Positions 16,843-25,122 of a stretch of 64,000 bases of DNA are shown one piece after another. The stretch comes from JAGWJU01 sp035533295 (GTDB taxonomy: Bacteria > Elusimicrobiota > Elusimicrobia > UBA1565 > UBA9628), in NCBI GenBank assembly GCA_035533295.1, contig DATLUA010000012.1:62001-126000 (forward strand), in the 5' to 3' direction. A program made the position numbers and the translations under genes. The notes below the pieces were generated by a model. It was not told the origin of the DNA and made no database searches. It saw only the letters and a program-made list of their open reading frames with translations. The number at the start of each line of letters is the position of its first letter. Within the stretch, counting starts at the first letter, position 1.

Positions 16843-17909
16843 GAATTCGCGACCTCCGCGATTGTTCCTCCACCTAGAACTTCGTCGCCCGAATAGAAAA
16901 CGGCGGCTTGTCCGGGAGTGACGGCGGGCTGCGGCGCCAGAAAGCGGACGCCTATCTCTTGAGGCGAAAGAAGGTTGAGGAGCGCGGAGGCCGGCTTGTG
17001 CCGGTGCCGAATGCGGACATCCACGCCGCAGGCGTCGGGCGTCCGGCCGGATATCCAGCTGACGCCTCGCGCAATAAAAGAAGAGCTGAACGTATCCTGC
17101 CTGCTTCCGACCACCAAGGTGTTGCTTTCCGGCTCCATGCGAACGACGTAGCTGGGCTGGGCGGCGGAAATTCCGAGCCCTTTTCTTTGGCCGCAGGTAT
17201 AGGACGCCAAGCCCCGGTGTCGGCCGAGGACTTTTCCCTGCGTGTCCTTGATGGGGCCCGCCGTCAAGGCCGCGGAGGACTCGCCAATGCGACCGGCGAT
17301 GAAGCTCCTGTAGTCGCGGCCGGGAACGAAGCAGATTTCCTGGCTTTCCGGTTTTTCCGCGGTCTTTAGCTTAAGCTCGCGGGCTTTTTCGCGCACGGCG
17401 CCTTTGGTCATCTCTCCCAGAGGAAACTTGATTCCGGCAAGTTCTTCGCGGCCAAGAGCGTAAAGAAAATAACTTTGGTCTTTTTCCCGGTCTTCTGACA
17501 TAAAGAGCCGGCCATTTTCGGTTTTCGCGTAATGGCCGGTGGCCAGGCAGTCGGCGCCCCAAGCGCGGGCCAGGGCCATGAGGTGGCCGAACTTGACGCT
17601 CTTGTTGCATTCGACGCATGGGTTGGGAGTTCGCTGATTGAGATAGGCTTCGACAAAAGGCTTGATGACTTTGTCCTCGAATAGGTCGGCCATGTTCAGG
17701 GTGTAGTGGGCCAAACCAAGCGATTCGCAGACTCGCTTGGCGTCATCGATATCGGCCGGGGATCCGCAGCAACCGAATCCGCTCGGAGTCCCGGGCATGA
17801 TTTTAAGGGTCACGCCGACGGTGCGCCAGCCCGCCTCGGCCATGAGCGCGGCGGCGACGGAGCTGTCCACTCCGCCGCTCATGGCGACGAGCGCCGTTTT
17901 TTCGCTCAT
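16839..17909 (-). CDS. mnmA: tRNA-specific 2-thiouridylase
   Basis: A 356-aa MnmA that thiolates U34 of tRNA-Lys, -Glu and -Gln. The PP-loop MSGGVDSSVAAALM (about 10-23), nucleophile Cys98 in NPCVECN, and catalytic Cys193 in QEICFVPG are present; length is normal. The start overlaps the stop of the upstream cysteine desulfurase gene by 4 nt (ATGA), so the sulfur donor enzyme and its acceptor are translationally coupled. Confidence 0.95.
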   Translation of the reverse strand: MSEKTALVAMSGGVDSSVAAALMAEAGWRTVGVTLKIMPGTPSGFGCCGSPADIDDAKRVCESLGLAHYTLNMADLFEDKVIKPFVEAYLNQRTPNPCVECNKSVKFGHLMALARAWGADCLATGHYAKTENGRLFMSEDREKDQSYFLYALGREELAGIKFPLGEMTKGAVREKARELKLKTAEKPESQEICFVPGRDYRSFIAGRIGESSAALTAGPIKDTQGKVLGRHRGLASYTCGQRKGLGISAAQPSYVVRMEPESNTLVVGSRQDTFSSSFIARGVSWISGRTPDACGVDVRIRHRHKPASALLNLLSPQEIGVRFLAPQPAVTPGQAAVFYSGDEVLGGGTIAEVANS

Positions 17910-19087
17910 CGGGCGGCGGGAACTCCGCGGAGTTTTTCCACCGCGTCCGGCAGGGCGGCCGCGAGCCGGCGGATGTCCTCTTCGCTGGTGGCATGCCCGA
18001 AGGAGACGCGCAGCGAGCCTTGCGCCAATTCGGGAGGCACGCCCATGGCGGTGAGGACATGCGACGGCTGGGGGGAGCCGGTCGAGCAGGCGGGCCCGCT
18101 TGAGACGCAGACGCCGGCAAGATCCAGAGCGATGACCAGGGCGTGCCCATCAACGCCGGAGAAGCTCATATGGATGCAGGTGGAAAGCCGCCGCGACGGA
18201 TGCCCGTTAATCGCGCTTCCCGGTATTTTGAGGGTCGCGTCCGCGATTTGCCGGCGGAGAAATTCATAGCGCTCCTGCTTTTTTGCGTCCGCCAAGTCTT
18301 TGCGGGCCAATTCGCAGGCGGCGCCAAGCCCCGTGATGAGGGCCACGTTCTCCGTCCCGCCGCGCCGGTTCTTTTCTTGGTGCCCCGTGATGACGGGCGA
18401 AAGCCTGACGCCGCCGCGGACGTAAAGGGCGCCGACGCCCTTGGGCGCGCCGATTTTATGCCCGGAGATGGAAAGCATGTCCACGTTCATTTTCTGCACG
18501 TCGAGCGGGACTTTGCCGGCGGACTGGACCGCGTCGGTGTGAAAAAGAACGCCTTTTGTTCGGCAGAGTCCGGCTATTTTTTCTATTGGTTCTACGGTGC
18601 CGACTTCATTGTTGGCGTGCATGACGGAAACCACGGCCGTTTCGGGGGTGATGAGCCGCTCGAATTCGTCGGCCGCGACCAAGCCGTGCTCATCGACTCG
18701 CGCCAAAGCGCGCTTAAAGCCGCGCAGCTGCAGTTGATCCAGCAGCGTGCGCACGGCGTCATGCTCGACAGCCGTGGAGACGATCTTCGGCTTGGCGCGC
18801 CCAAAGCTTTCCTCCCATGCCGACCAAGCGGCGCCGGAGACGGCCAGCGCGTCCGATTCCGATCCGCAGGACGTGAAGACGATTTCCTGCGGATCTTTCG
18901 CGTTCAGGAACGACGCGACCCGTTCGCGCGCCCGCTCAACCGTTTTACGGGCTTTTTGGCCGAGGAAATAGGGACTGCCCGGGTTTCCGTAGTGTTCCCG
19001 GAAGTACGGAAGCATCTCCTCCAGGACTTCCGGGCGAACGGGCGTCGTGGCGTTGTAGTCAAGGTAAGCGCAATCGCCGCGCGTCAT
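17906..19087 (-). CDS. Cysteine desulfurase (NifS/IscS family)
   Basis: A 393-aa class V aminotransferase-fold enzyme that removes sulfur from cysteine, here most likely for MnmA and Fe-S clusters. It begins AYLDYNATTPVRPEV, has VEHDAV with the PLP-stacking His109, the PLP lysine Lys211 in ISGHKIGAPKG, and the active-site Cys334 in SSGPACSTG. The frame is open upstream to 19360, but family similarity starts at the ATG at 19087, which makes a 4-nt overlap with the upstream lipoprotein gene. The short loop around Cys334 resembles the NifS-like group. Confidence 0.92.
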   Translation of the reverse strand: MTRGDCAYLDYNATTPVRPEVLEEMLPYFREHYGNPGSPYFLGQKARKTVERARERVASFLNAKDPQEIVFTSCGSESDALAVSGAAWSAWEESFGRAKPKIVSTAVEHDAVRTLLDQLQLRGFKRALARVDEHGLVAADEFERLITPETAVVSVMHANNEVGTVEPIEKIAGLCRTKGVLFHTDAVQSAGKVPLDVQKMNVDMLSISGHKIGAPKGVGALYVRGGVRLSPVITGHQEKNRRGGTENVALITGLGAACELARKDLADAKKQERYEFLRRQIADATLKIPGSAINGHPSRRLSTCIHMSFSGVDGHALVIALDLAGVCVSSGPACSTGSPQPSHVLTAMGVPPELAQGSLRVSFGHATSEEDIRRLAAALPDAVEKLRGVPAAR

Positions 19088-19818
19088 GGGCCGAAGCCGA
19101 ACCCCTTGAAAAGATCCTGATCCCCGCCGCTGTTTTGGTTTTGCGAGGCGGCGGCTGGTTTTGCCGGCGCGGGAGGGGCGGCCCCGGGGAGCCCGCCCAT
19201 TTCGGGCGGCAAGCCGCTTAAGGCCGGCGCAACGATGGTTTTTTGGACGCCCTGGACGTAAATAAGCTGGCCGTTCTTGTAGTTGTAGAAAAGGTGGAAT
19301 TGGGACTCCTTGATCTGGGGCTGGTAGGCTTTCCCCAGGTTTGTCTTCTGCTGCTGCCACCCGGGATTGAAAACTAGTCGCCCGCGCACGTCCACGAGGT
19401 TGTTGATGATGGGGAGAACGAACCTGATGCGGTAAAAACCGTTAGTGTCGCTGACCCCCGGATCAAAGGAAGTGGTCGCGTTGTTTCCGCCGCCACCGCC
19501 GCCGATGGATTCTCCGAAAAGCTCATCCTCGGGATTGGTCGTTTCTCCCGAGGAGGCCACCGCCCGCACGATGACTCCTTGGATGGGGCTGCCGGAGTAG
19601 TCGGTGATCTGTCCTTTGATGTAGCCGTCTAAAAACCGCGTTTTCTGCGGGATGGAGAAGAACAGGAAGTCGTTTTCTCCCGTGATTTGCTCGGTGATGG
19701 ACAAGTCGGTCACGCTGCCGTCCGCGAAGTCCTGCACGACGATTTTCTGATTGGCCGGGCCGCAGGCGGCCAGCGCGGCAAGGCAGGCCAGCGCCGCCCA
19801 AAGAGCCGTTCTTCGCAT
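19084..19818 (-). CDS. Lipoprotein of the motor operon with carboxypeptidase-regulatory-like domain
   Basis: A 244-aa protein with lipobox LAALAAC after the signal peptide that begins at the ATG at 19818 (an ATG 15 nt upstream is in frame but less suited). The middle section (about 65-165) has the pattern of a carboxypeptidase regulatory-like beta fold: GYIKGQITDYSGSPIQGVIV, then DTNGFYRIRFVLP. A Gly-rich loop interrupts it and the tail is Ala/Pro/Gln-rich. It sits between motB and the cysteine desulfurase gene in a tightly packed operon. It may be an outer-membrane or periplasmic partner of the motor. Function inferred from context only. Confidence 0.6.
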   Translation of the reverse strand: MRRTALWAALACLAALAACGPANQKIVVQDFADGSVTDLSITEQITGENDFLFFSIPQKTRFLDGYIKGQITDYSGSPIQGVIVRAVASSGETTNPEDELFGESIGGGGGGNNATTSFDPGVSDTNGFYRIRFVLPIINNLVDVRGRLVFNPGWQQQKTNLGKAYQPQIKESQFHLFYNYKNGQLIYVQGVQKTIVAPALSGLPPEMGGLPGAAPPAPAKPAAASQNQNSGGDQDLFKGFGFGP

Positions 19819-19836
19819 GGGATATTTTATCATGTG

Positions 19837-20526
19837 CTAGGGCGAAGCGGGCTGTGGAGGTTGAGCTCCCGCCGGGACCGCCGGCGTCGCGGCGGGCAGC
19901 GACGCCGCGTTTCCGCTCTTGACTAAAAAGACCACCCGCCGGTTCATGGCCTTGTGTTCGGGCGTGTCGTTGGGGACGATGGGGCGGTACTGGCCGTAGC
20001 CTTCCGCGGCCATGTGCTGCGGAGGAAATCCGTACTTGTCGATGAGCATGCGGGCCACGCTCGTGGCGCGGGCGGTGGAGAGCTCCCAGTTGGAATCGTA
20101 GTATTCGTTATGGATGGGCTGGTTATCCGTGTAGCCCTCCACAACGATGTCGTGGGTGGCGGCCAGACTTTTGAGCGTGGGCGCGAGTTTGGCCAGCAAG
20201 GCCTGCATTTGGGCCGTGGTGTCTGCGGATCCGCTTTCAAAAAATGCGACTTGCCCCTGCTCGTCAAGGGTGATTTTAAGGCCGTTCTTGTCGATGGAAA
20301 CCGCGCCGTGCATCTGCCCCTGTTTCATCATCTGTTTTATTTTCTGCGCCGCGCCGACGATGTTCTTGTTCAGGGCGGCGGACAGGGCGTAGAGGATGAT
20401 GAAAAAGCACACCAACTCGGTCATGAGATCGGCGTAGTTGATGAGCCACGGCGGCGCCGCGTGCCCCAATTGGGACACGCGGGGGTCGCTCTCCTCGATG
20501 AATCCCTTGGGGGCTTTGAGAGACAT
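19837..20526 (-). CDS. motB: MotB-like stator protein with OmpA peptidoglycan-binding domain
   Basis: A 229-aa MotB homologue. After a short cytoplasmic N-terminus comes the characteristic TM helix PWLINYADLMTELVCFFIILYALSA with Asp33 in ADLMT as the expected ion-carrying residue. Residues about 90-215 are an OmpA/MotB domain (VVEGYTDNQPI, NWELSTARA, GYGQYRPIVPN, NRRVVF), which would anchor the stator to peptidoglycan. A plug-like amphipathic stretch follows the TM. It lies 16 nt downstream of motA. Confidence 0.92.
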   Translation of the reverse strand: MSLKAPKGFIEESDPRVSQLGHAAPPWLINYADLMTELVCFFIILYALSAALNKNIVGAAQKIKQMMKQGQMHGAVSIDKNGLKITLDEQGQVAFFESGSADTTAQMQALLAKLAPTLKSLAATHDIVVEGYTDNQPIHNEYYDSNWELSTARATSVARMLIDKYGFPPQHMAAEGYGQYRPIVPNDTPEHKAMNRRVVFLVKSGNAASLPAATPAVPAGAQPPQPASP

Positions 20527-20542
20527 GCGCCGGATTCCTTGT

Positions 20543-21343
20543 TTAGGGCCCCGGCGCCGTAGGCGCGGCGGGGTTTTTGACCATCATTCTCTTGGAGGGC
20601 TCCAGGTAAGCCTTGAGATTAGTTTCCACGACGGAGGGCGTTGCCCCGCTTTGCAGGAGAAGAACCCCGCGAATGATGATTTCCTTGATGAGCAGTTCCT
20701 CCTCCGAGCGGCGGCGCAGCTTGCCGCCCATGGGCAGGAAGATGAGATACCCGGCGCCCAGTCCGAAAAAGGCGGAGGCCAGAGCCAGGGCCATGCGCCG
20801 CGGCACGGCGTTGACGTCGGAGATGGTCGCGAGCATCATGATCATGCCCAAGACGGTGCCGATGATGCCGAAAGCCGGAGCATAAATCCCCATGGAGTTG
20901 AAAATTTCTTGGCCGCCCTTGTGGCGTTCCCGGATGAATCCGAGTTCGGTTTCCAGCATGTTGCTGATGAACTCCTGGTCCGCGCCGTCCACGACGAGCT
21001 GGATGCCGCGGCGCATGAAATCGTTGGGGATATTCTTGATGTCCGCCTGTAGGGACAAGAAGCCTTCCTTTTTAGCCTTTTGGGACAGGGTGACGAAGGT
21101 CGTCACGATGTTGGAGGTGTCCTCGCCGCTTGAGACCAGCACCTTGCGCAGGATTTTCCCCAGGCCCACGACTTGGCTGAGCGGATAGTTGACCAGCGTG
21201 GCGCAAAAGGTGCCGCCCATGACGACCAGCAGCGCCTCCATGTTGGCGAAAGGCTTGAACCCCGCCATGCCTTCCGAGTGATAGATGGCCGCGACGGCCA
21301 TGGCGAAGAACGCCAGAATTCCCATGATTGTGGCTATATCCAT
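20543..21343 (-). CDS. motA: MotA-like stator protein
   Basis: A 266-aa MotA homologue with four TM helices (about 3-20, 35-52, 148-172 and 183-205) and the large cytoplasmic loop between TM2 and TM3. Conserved features include MEALLVVMGGTFCATLVNYP and, in TM3, YAPAFGIIGTVLGMIMML. With MotB it should form an ion-driven stator complex that pushes on a FliG-type rotor; a FliG-type domain is encoded in the same operon. No flagellar structural gene is present in the window. Confidence 0.92.
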   Translation of the reverse strand: MDIATIMGILAFFAMAVAAIYHSEGMAGFKPFANMEALLVVMGGTFCATLVNYPLSQVVGLGKILRKVLVSSGEDTSNIVTTFVTLSQKAKKEGFLSLQADIKNIPNDFMRRGIQLVVDGADQEFISNMLETELGFIRERHKGGQEIFNSMGIYAPAFGIIGTVLGMIMMLATISDVNAVPRRMALALASAFFGLGAGYLIFLPMGGKLRRRSEEELLIKEIIIRGVLLLQSGATPSVVETNLKAYLEPSKRMMVKNPAAPTAPGP

Positions 21344-21391
21344 AAGCGCGCTTTGCGGCCTCCTATTGTTTTAAATCAAACGCCCGAAGAG

Positions 21392-21622
21392 TCACGGCGA
21401 TTTTCGCTCGAAGCCTTGAATGGGATTGACGACTTTGCCCTGGGCGTTGACCGCTCGCCTATATTCAAGCACTTTTTTCGTTATCTCCTCCGCGCTTTCG
21501 CGCACGAGGTAGCGGTTGCCCGTGGCGAGGCAGACCACGGTTTCCTGGCCGATTTCCAGGGCCTCGATGATCTCCGCGTTGATGACCACGGCCGTCCCGT
21601 TAAGCTTGTGCAGGGTGATCAT
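21392..21622 (-). CDS. flbD: FlbD-family flagellar protein
   Basis: A 76-aa protein matching the FlbD family found beside motA/motB in many flagellar operons: it starts MITLHKLNGTAVVINAEIIE and continues with ETVVCLATGNRYLVRESAEEI. The molecular role of FlbD is poorly known. The frame is open 30 nt further upstream, but family similarity starts at the ATG at 21622, which also gives a 4-nt overlap with the upstream coiled-coil gene. Its presence ties this operon to flagellar ancestry. Confidence 0.85.
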   Translation of the reverse strand: MITLHKLNGTAVVINAEIIEALEIGQETVVCLATGNRYLVRESAEEITKKVLEYRRAVNAQGKVVNPIQGFERKSP

Positions 21623-23064
21623 GAGGCGGGAGGCTCGGATGATTCCCGGCACTCATCGAGTTTCCGGGTCAACTCCTCGTTCTCCTTGAGGCGGAAGGCC
21701 GCGACATGGCTTTCTTTCGCGAGTTCTCCCCGCAGGGTTTCCAAAGTCATCTCAAGGTTCTTGATTTGAGCGGCTTGGGCGGACGAGACGCGCTCAAGAC
21801 CCTCCATTTTCCCCGCGATCTCCGCCTTTTCTTTATCGGCGGACGTCAGCCTGCTTTCGAATTCCCGGGCAAGCGCCTGCACGGCCTCCAGGGACTCCTG
21901 GCGCGACTTAAGCGCTTTTTGCAGGGTCATTCTTTGTTGTCCCAGTCCGCGCAGCGCTTCCCGTTCATGCTCGGCGAGCCGGGACACATTCTCCAATTTT
22001 GTTTTCTGCGATTGCAACTCCGCCGTTTTCTTGGCGAGCTGGGATTTGAGCATCGCCGTTTGCCGTTCCAGAGCCGCGCACACACCCTTGAATTTTTGCA
22101 GGGCGGAATAATACTGCTCGGCCGTCTCGCGGTACTTGCTGACTTCAGCAAGGGCTTCGGCCTTGACGCGCCTGTTCTCGCTTTCGTATTCCTGGCGCGC
22201 CCGGGAAAATTCCCGCTCCAGCCGCTCCTTCAAGTCGTCCACCTGCGTTTTAGCGGCGGAGAGCTCAAAGCGCATGACCGCCAGCTCTTTTTCCTTTTCG
22301 GCCAGGGTTTGGGCCGTGCCGTGGAATTTGGCCTGCTCCTCGCGCAGCTCCACGAAACGGCTCTCCAGCCATTTTTTCTCCGAGAGCATCCGGGACAACT
22401 CCGCGTCGGCGCCCTTGAGCTTTTCGCACAGGGAGCGCAGATTCCTGTTGTCCTCGTCCTTGGCCAGGACGACTTTTTGCCATTGCGCCTTTTCCTCCAG
22501 GTTTTTGCGCTCCATTTCCTGAAGCCGGGAGGCGAAGTGGGTCTCGAATTCCTTTTCCTGGAACTCCTTGGACTGCATCTGATTCTTCAAGGTGGCGACC
22601 CAGGTTTCCCGCTCCTGCGCCATCCTCTTCTCCATTTCCTGGAGCTTTGCTTCCAATTTGAGGCGGACTTCTTCCTGTTCTTGGGTGCGGCGCTCCCGGC
22701 GCATGCGCTCCTGCAATTCCTGCAAGGACGCCTCGACCTTGGCCGCAGTCGCGGACTCCTGTTCGTTCTTCAGGCTGGCCAGAAGAACTTTCTCGCGTTC
22801 CTCCTGCAGGCGTTTTTCAAGCGCGGCGACTTTGTCGTCGTAAGCTTCCCTATTGTCGGCGCCTGAAGTTTTCACGGCGGCTCCTGAAGGTGGGAATGAC
22901 GGGAATGCGGTCGGACCGGCCGGCATAGCCGGAGTGGGCAGCGGGGGCGGTCCGGAACGTCCGGGAGTCGGTGGGAACCCTCCGGGCAACGGCGGCGGCG
23001 CCTGGCGCGTTCCGGGCAGAGGAGGAGGGGTGGGCGGTTTCATTGAAAATAAATCGTCGGCCAT
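21619..23064 (-). CDS. Proline-rich N-terminus, long coiled-coil protein of the motor operon
   Basis: A 481-aa soluble protein without signal peptide or TM. Residues 1-65 are Pro-rich (repeated PPPLPG-type runs). From about 75 to 470 it is an almost uninterrupted coiled coil rich in Glu, Lys, Gln and Arg. I recognise no family. It lies between the FliF-FliG-like fusion and flbD and overlaps flbD by 4 nt, so it is probably a cytoplasmic part of the same machine, perhaps a scaffold or drive element linking rotor and cargo. That role is inference. Confidence 0.7.
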   Translation of the reverse strand: MADDLFSMKPPTPPPLPGTRQAPPPLPGGFPPTPGRSGPPPLPTPAMPAGPTAFPSFPPSGAAVKTSGADNREAYDDKVAALEKRLQEEREKVLLASLKNEQESATAAKVEASLQELQERMRRERRTQEQEEVRLKLEAKLQEMEKRMAQERETWVATLKNQMQSKEFQEKEFETHFASRLQEMERKNLEEKAQWQKVVLAKDEDNRNLRSLCEKLKGADAELSRMLSEKKWLESRFVELREEQAKFHGTAQTLAEKEKELAVMRFELSAAKTQVDDLKERLEREFSRARQEYESENRRVKAEALAEVSKYRETAEQYYSALQKFKGVCAALERQTAMLKSQLAKKTAELQSQKTKLENVSRLAEHEREALRGLGQQRMTLQKALKSRQESLEAVQALAREFESRLTSADKEKAEIAGKMEGLERVSSAQAAQIKNLEMTLETLRGELAKESHVAAFRLKENEELTRKLDECRESSEPPAS

Positions 23065-23075
23065 GGATATGTCTC

Positions 23076-25073
23076 CTATCCTTTAATTTGCGCTTTGAAA
23101 CTTTCCACCCATTGCTGAATTTGAGGATCGGGGTGGGCTTCCAGCATTTTTTCGTACTGGGCCAGCGCCTCGGGCGTGCGCCCCAGTTGGTATAAAGCGG
23201 AGCCCAGATACTGCCGGGCCTGCCACAGATTCGGGTCCAGGGTCAAGGCGTACTCCAAATAAGGGACGCTCTGCTCGAACTGGCCCGCATCGTGAAAGGA
23301 AACGCCGGCGTTGAGATAGTTTTGCGCCTGCGCTGGATCGGCGGCAGCGCGAGTTTCCTGGCCGCCGCCGGGAAGGGCCGCGGGCTCGTTTTTCTTCTTG
23401 GCGGCGGCGAAGCGCTCCTGGCGCTTGGTCTGGGCGGAGAGTTCTTCCTGCATTCCTTCCACGAGGTCATAGCCGCCGCCCTCTTTATTTCGGATGGCGA
23501 TTTTTCCTTCTTTCTCCAGGACCTTGACCGTGTCCATGATTTTCGCGCGCTCTTCCTCGATTTGCGTCGGGGTGATGTTCTGGGAGTACTCCATCGCTTC
23601 CTTAAGCATCGCCGCGGCGCCCGCCGACATGTTGTTGAAAAACTTGTTGAGCACTTCGGGCGGGGCGTTTTGCAGGGCCTTGGCCATGCCCTCGGGCTTG
23701 AGCTCGCGGATGACGAGCTGCATCTCCCGATCCGGGAAGCCGGCGGTGTCCTCGAAGACCAGCAGGTGCCGGCGCACGTGCTCGTAGACCAGCGGCTTCT
23801 CGTTCTTGAGGTAGTTGAGGATGTTGTTCCGGGTCGCGGTATCCGCCTCGTCGATCATGGTGATGAGGCGCTCCAGGCCGCCCACGACGAAGTCCACGTT
23901 CTCCTTGACGTCGGCGTCGATGGCGACGACCTGCTCCCGTGTGACCTGCCGGACCGTCAGGGCCTCCATGGCGACGCGAGCCTGGAACTCGACGGGAAGA
24001 GACGTCAAAAGCTGGCGGGCATAGTCCGGCCGCAGATAGCTGGCCACGACCGCCACGACCCAGGGCTCCTCCTTGCGCAGCAGGAACATGTAGGCTAGGC
24101 GTTTGATGTTCTCCTCGTTGATGTAGGCGAAAGGCTCGAATTTTTTCATATCCTCATCCTCCTCGGGCGGGGGCGGGGGCGGCTCGTCGGGTTTTCTTTG
24201 CAGCGTGATGTCGAGCTTGCCCTCCTCCTCCAATTGGTCGTCGCCTTCGCCCTCGTCTTCGTCCGGTTGCTCGATCTTCGATTCGACGTTCACCTCGGCC
24301 GCGGGGCGCTCGCGCATCGCGCGGATGTATTGGCTTAGGAAGCGCCAGAGCGGGCCGAAGAGATAAAGCAGGAACAGCAGGATAAGAACGGCGTAGAGAA
24401 GCGGCAGGTAAACCCAGGGGTGTTTCAAGTCCTCTCGCCAATCCGTCTTGGCATGATTAAACGGCGTGGGGCTGAAGAAAACCTGGTTGGGGGATAAATT
24501 GTACTGGGCCATGGCGTCGACGATGCGGCTGCGCACCAAGTCCTGCTGAGCCTTGTCCTTGAGCACGCTTTGATCGTGGATGACCGTGACGGTCATTTTT
24601 TTAAAGACCAGGTTCTCGGAAAAATTTTCTTCCTGCATTCCCTTCTGCTCTTGCGCCTGCTGGGCGCTGGCGTCCGAAGGCGCTTGTGGGATTCGCGAAA
24701 TGCTTTCGGGCTGGGGGATGCCCGGCAAGACGAACTGGGTCTGGGTCTGTCCGGATTTTTGAGCGTTGGTTTTTTCCTTGTACTTTTCGGCCAAGCCCAT
24801 GCCCTTGCGGTTGGTTTCCTCGTTGTCGACCTTGAGCTGCATGGCCACGTCCACGAAGGCCATGGCCTCGTCCTTTCCGAGGATTGGATCGAGGATTTCC
24901 TGATCGATTTTCTGCTCCGATTCCTGCTTGATCCGATTCTGCTCCTTCAAGAGGCCCAAGTCGGGGGCCACGATGACCGCGCCGGCGCGCGCGCCCGCAG
25001 CCAGCGCCGCCCAGAACAAAAACAGGGCGACCTTTCCGCGCTTTGTGATTTTCCGGATTTTTCCTGTCGTCAT
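23076..25073 (-). CDS. FliF-FliG-like fusion with TPRs (membrane rotor protein)
   Basis: A 665-aa protein that appears to join two flagellar parts. After a signal peptide, residues about 50-205 resemble the C-terminal ring region of FliF (EILDPILGKDEAMAFVDVAM, then KKMTVTVIHDQS and a closing SPTPF). A TM helix (about 221-241) and an acidic/Pro-rich linker (260-306) lead to FliG: middle domain about 316-400 (EEPW where FliG has EHPQ) and C-terminal domain about 400-525 (MIDEADTATRNNILNYL, LLVFEDTAGFPDRE, NNMSAGAAAMLKE). TPRs follow at about 575-660. The N-terminal TM and first ring domains of FliF are absent. It is encoded between a PorV-like protein gene and the coiled-coil/MotAB genes. Confidence 0.8.
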   Translation of the reverse strand: MTTGKIRKITKRGKVALFLFWAALAAGARAGAVIVAPDLGLLKEQNRIKQESEQKIDQEILDPILGKDEAMAFVDVAMQLKVDNEETNRKGMGLAEKYKEKTNAQKSGQTQTQFVLPGIPQPESISRIPQAPSDASAQQAQEQKGMQEENFSENLVFKKMTVTVIHDQSVLKDKAQQDLVRSRIVDAMAQYNLSPNQVFFSPTPFNHAKTDWREDLKHPWVYLPLLYAVLILLFLLYLFGPLWRFLSQYIRAMRERPAAEVNVESKIEQPDEDEGEGDDQLEEEGKLDITLQRKPDEPPPPPPEEDEDMKKFEPFAYINEENIKRLAYMFLLRKEEPWVVAVVASYLRPDYARQLLTSLPVEFQARVAMEALTVRQVTREQVVAIDADVKENVDFVVGGLERLITMIDEADTATRNNILNYLKNEKPLVYEHVRRHLLVFEDTAGFPDREMQLVIRELKPEGMAKALQNAPPEVLNKFFNNMSAGAAAMLKEAMEYSQNITPTQIEEERAKIMDTVKVLEKEGKIAIRNKEGGGYDLVEGMQEELSAQTKRQERFAAAKKKNEPAALPGGGQETRAAADPAQAQNYLNAGVSFHDAGQFEQSVPYLEYALTLDPNLWQARQYLGSALYQLGRTPEALAQYEKMLEAHPDPQIQQWVESFKAQIKG

Positions 25074-25091
25074 GACGTCGGTTTCATGAGA

Positions 25092-25120
25092 ATGTTAAAG
25101 GGAATACGTTACATTTTCAA
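25092..25120 (-). promoter_or_regulatory. Internal promoter before the FliF-FliG-like gene
   Basis: On the minus strand TTGAAA (25115-25120), a 17-nt spacer and TAACAT (25092-25097) lie in the 49-nt gap between the PorV-like and FliF-FliG-like genes. Predicted transcription starts about 12 nt before the ATG at 25073. It would allow the motor genes to be expressed without the upstream leader. Confidence 0.5.
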
Positions 25121-25122
25121 GT

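Noticed and set aside
21706..22866. 386-aa plus-strand frame, Leu/Phe-rich
   Set aside because: It is the reverse reading of a Glu/Lys coiled coil, which automatically yields Leu/Phe-rich sequence; it only mimics a membrane protein.
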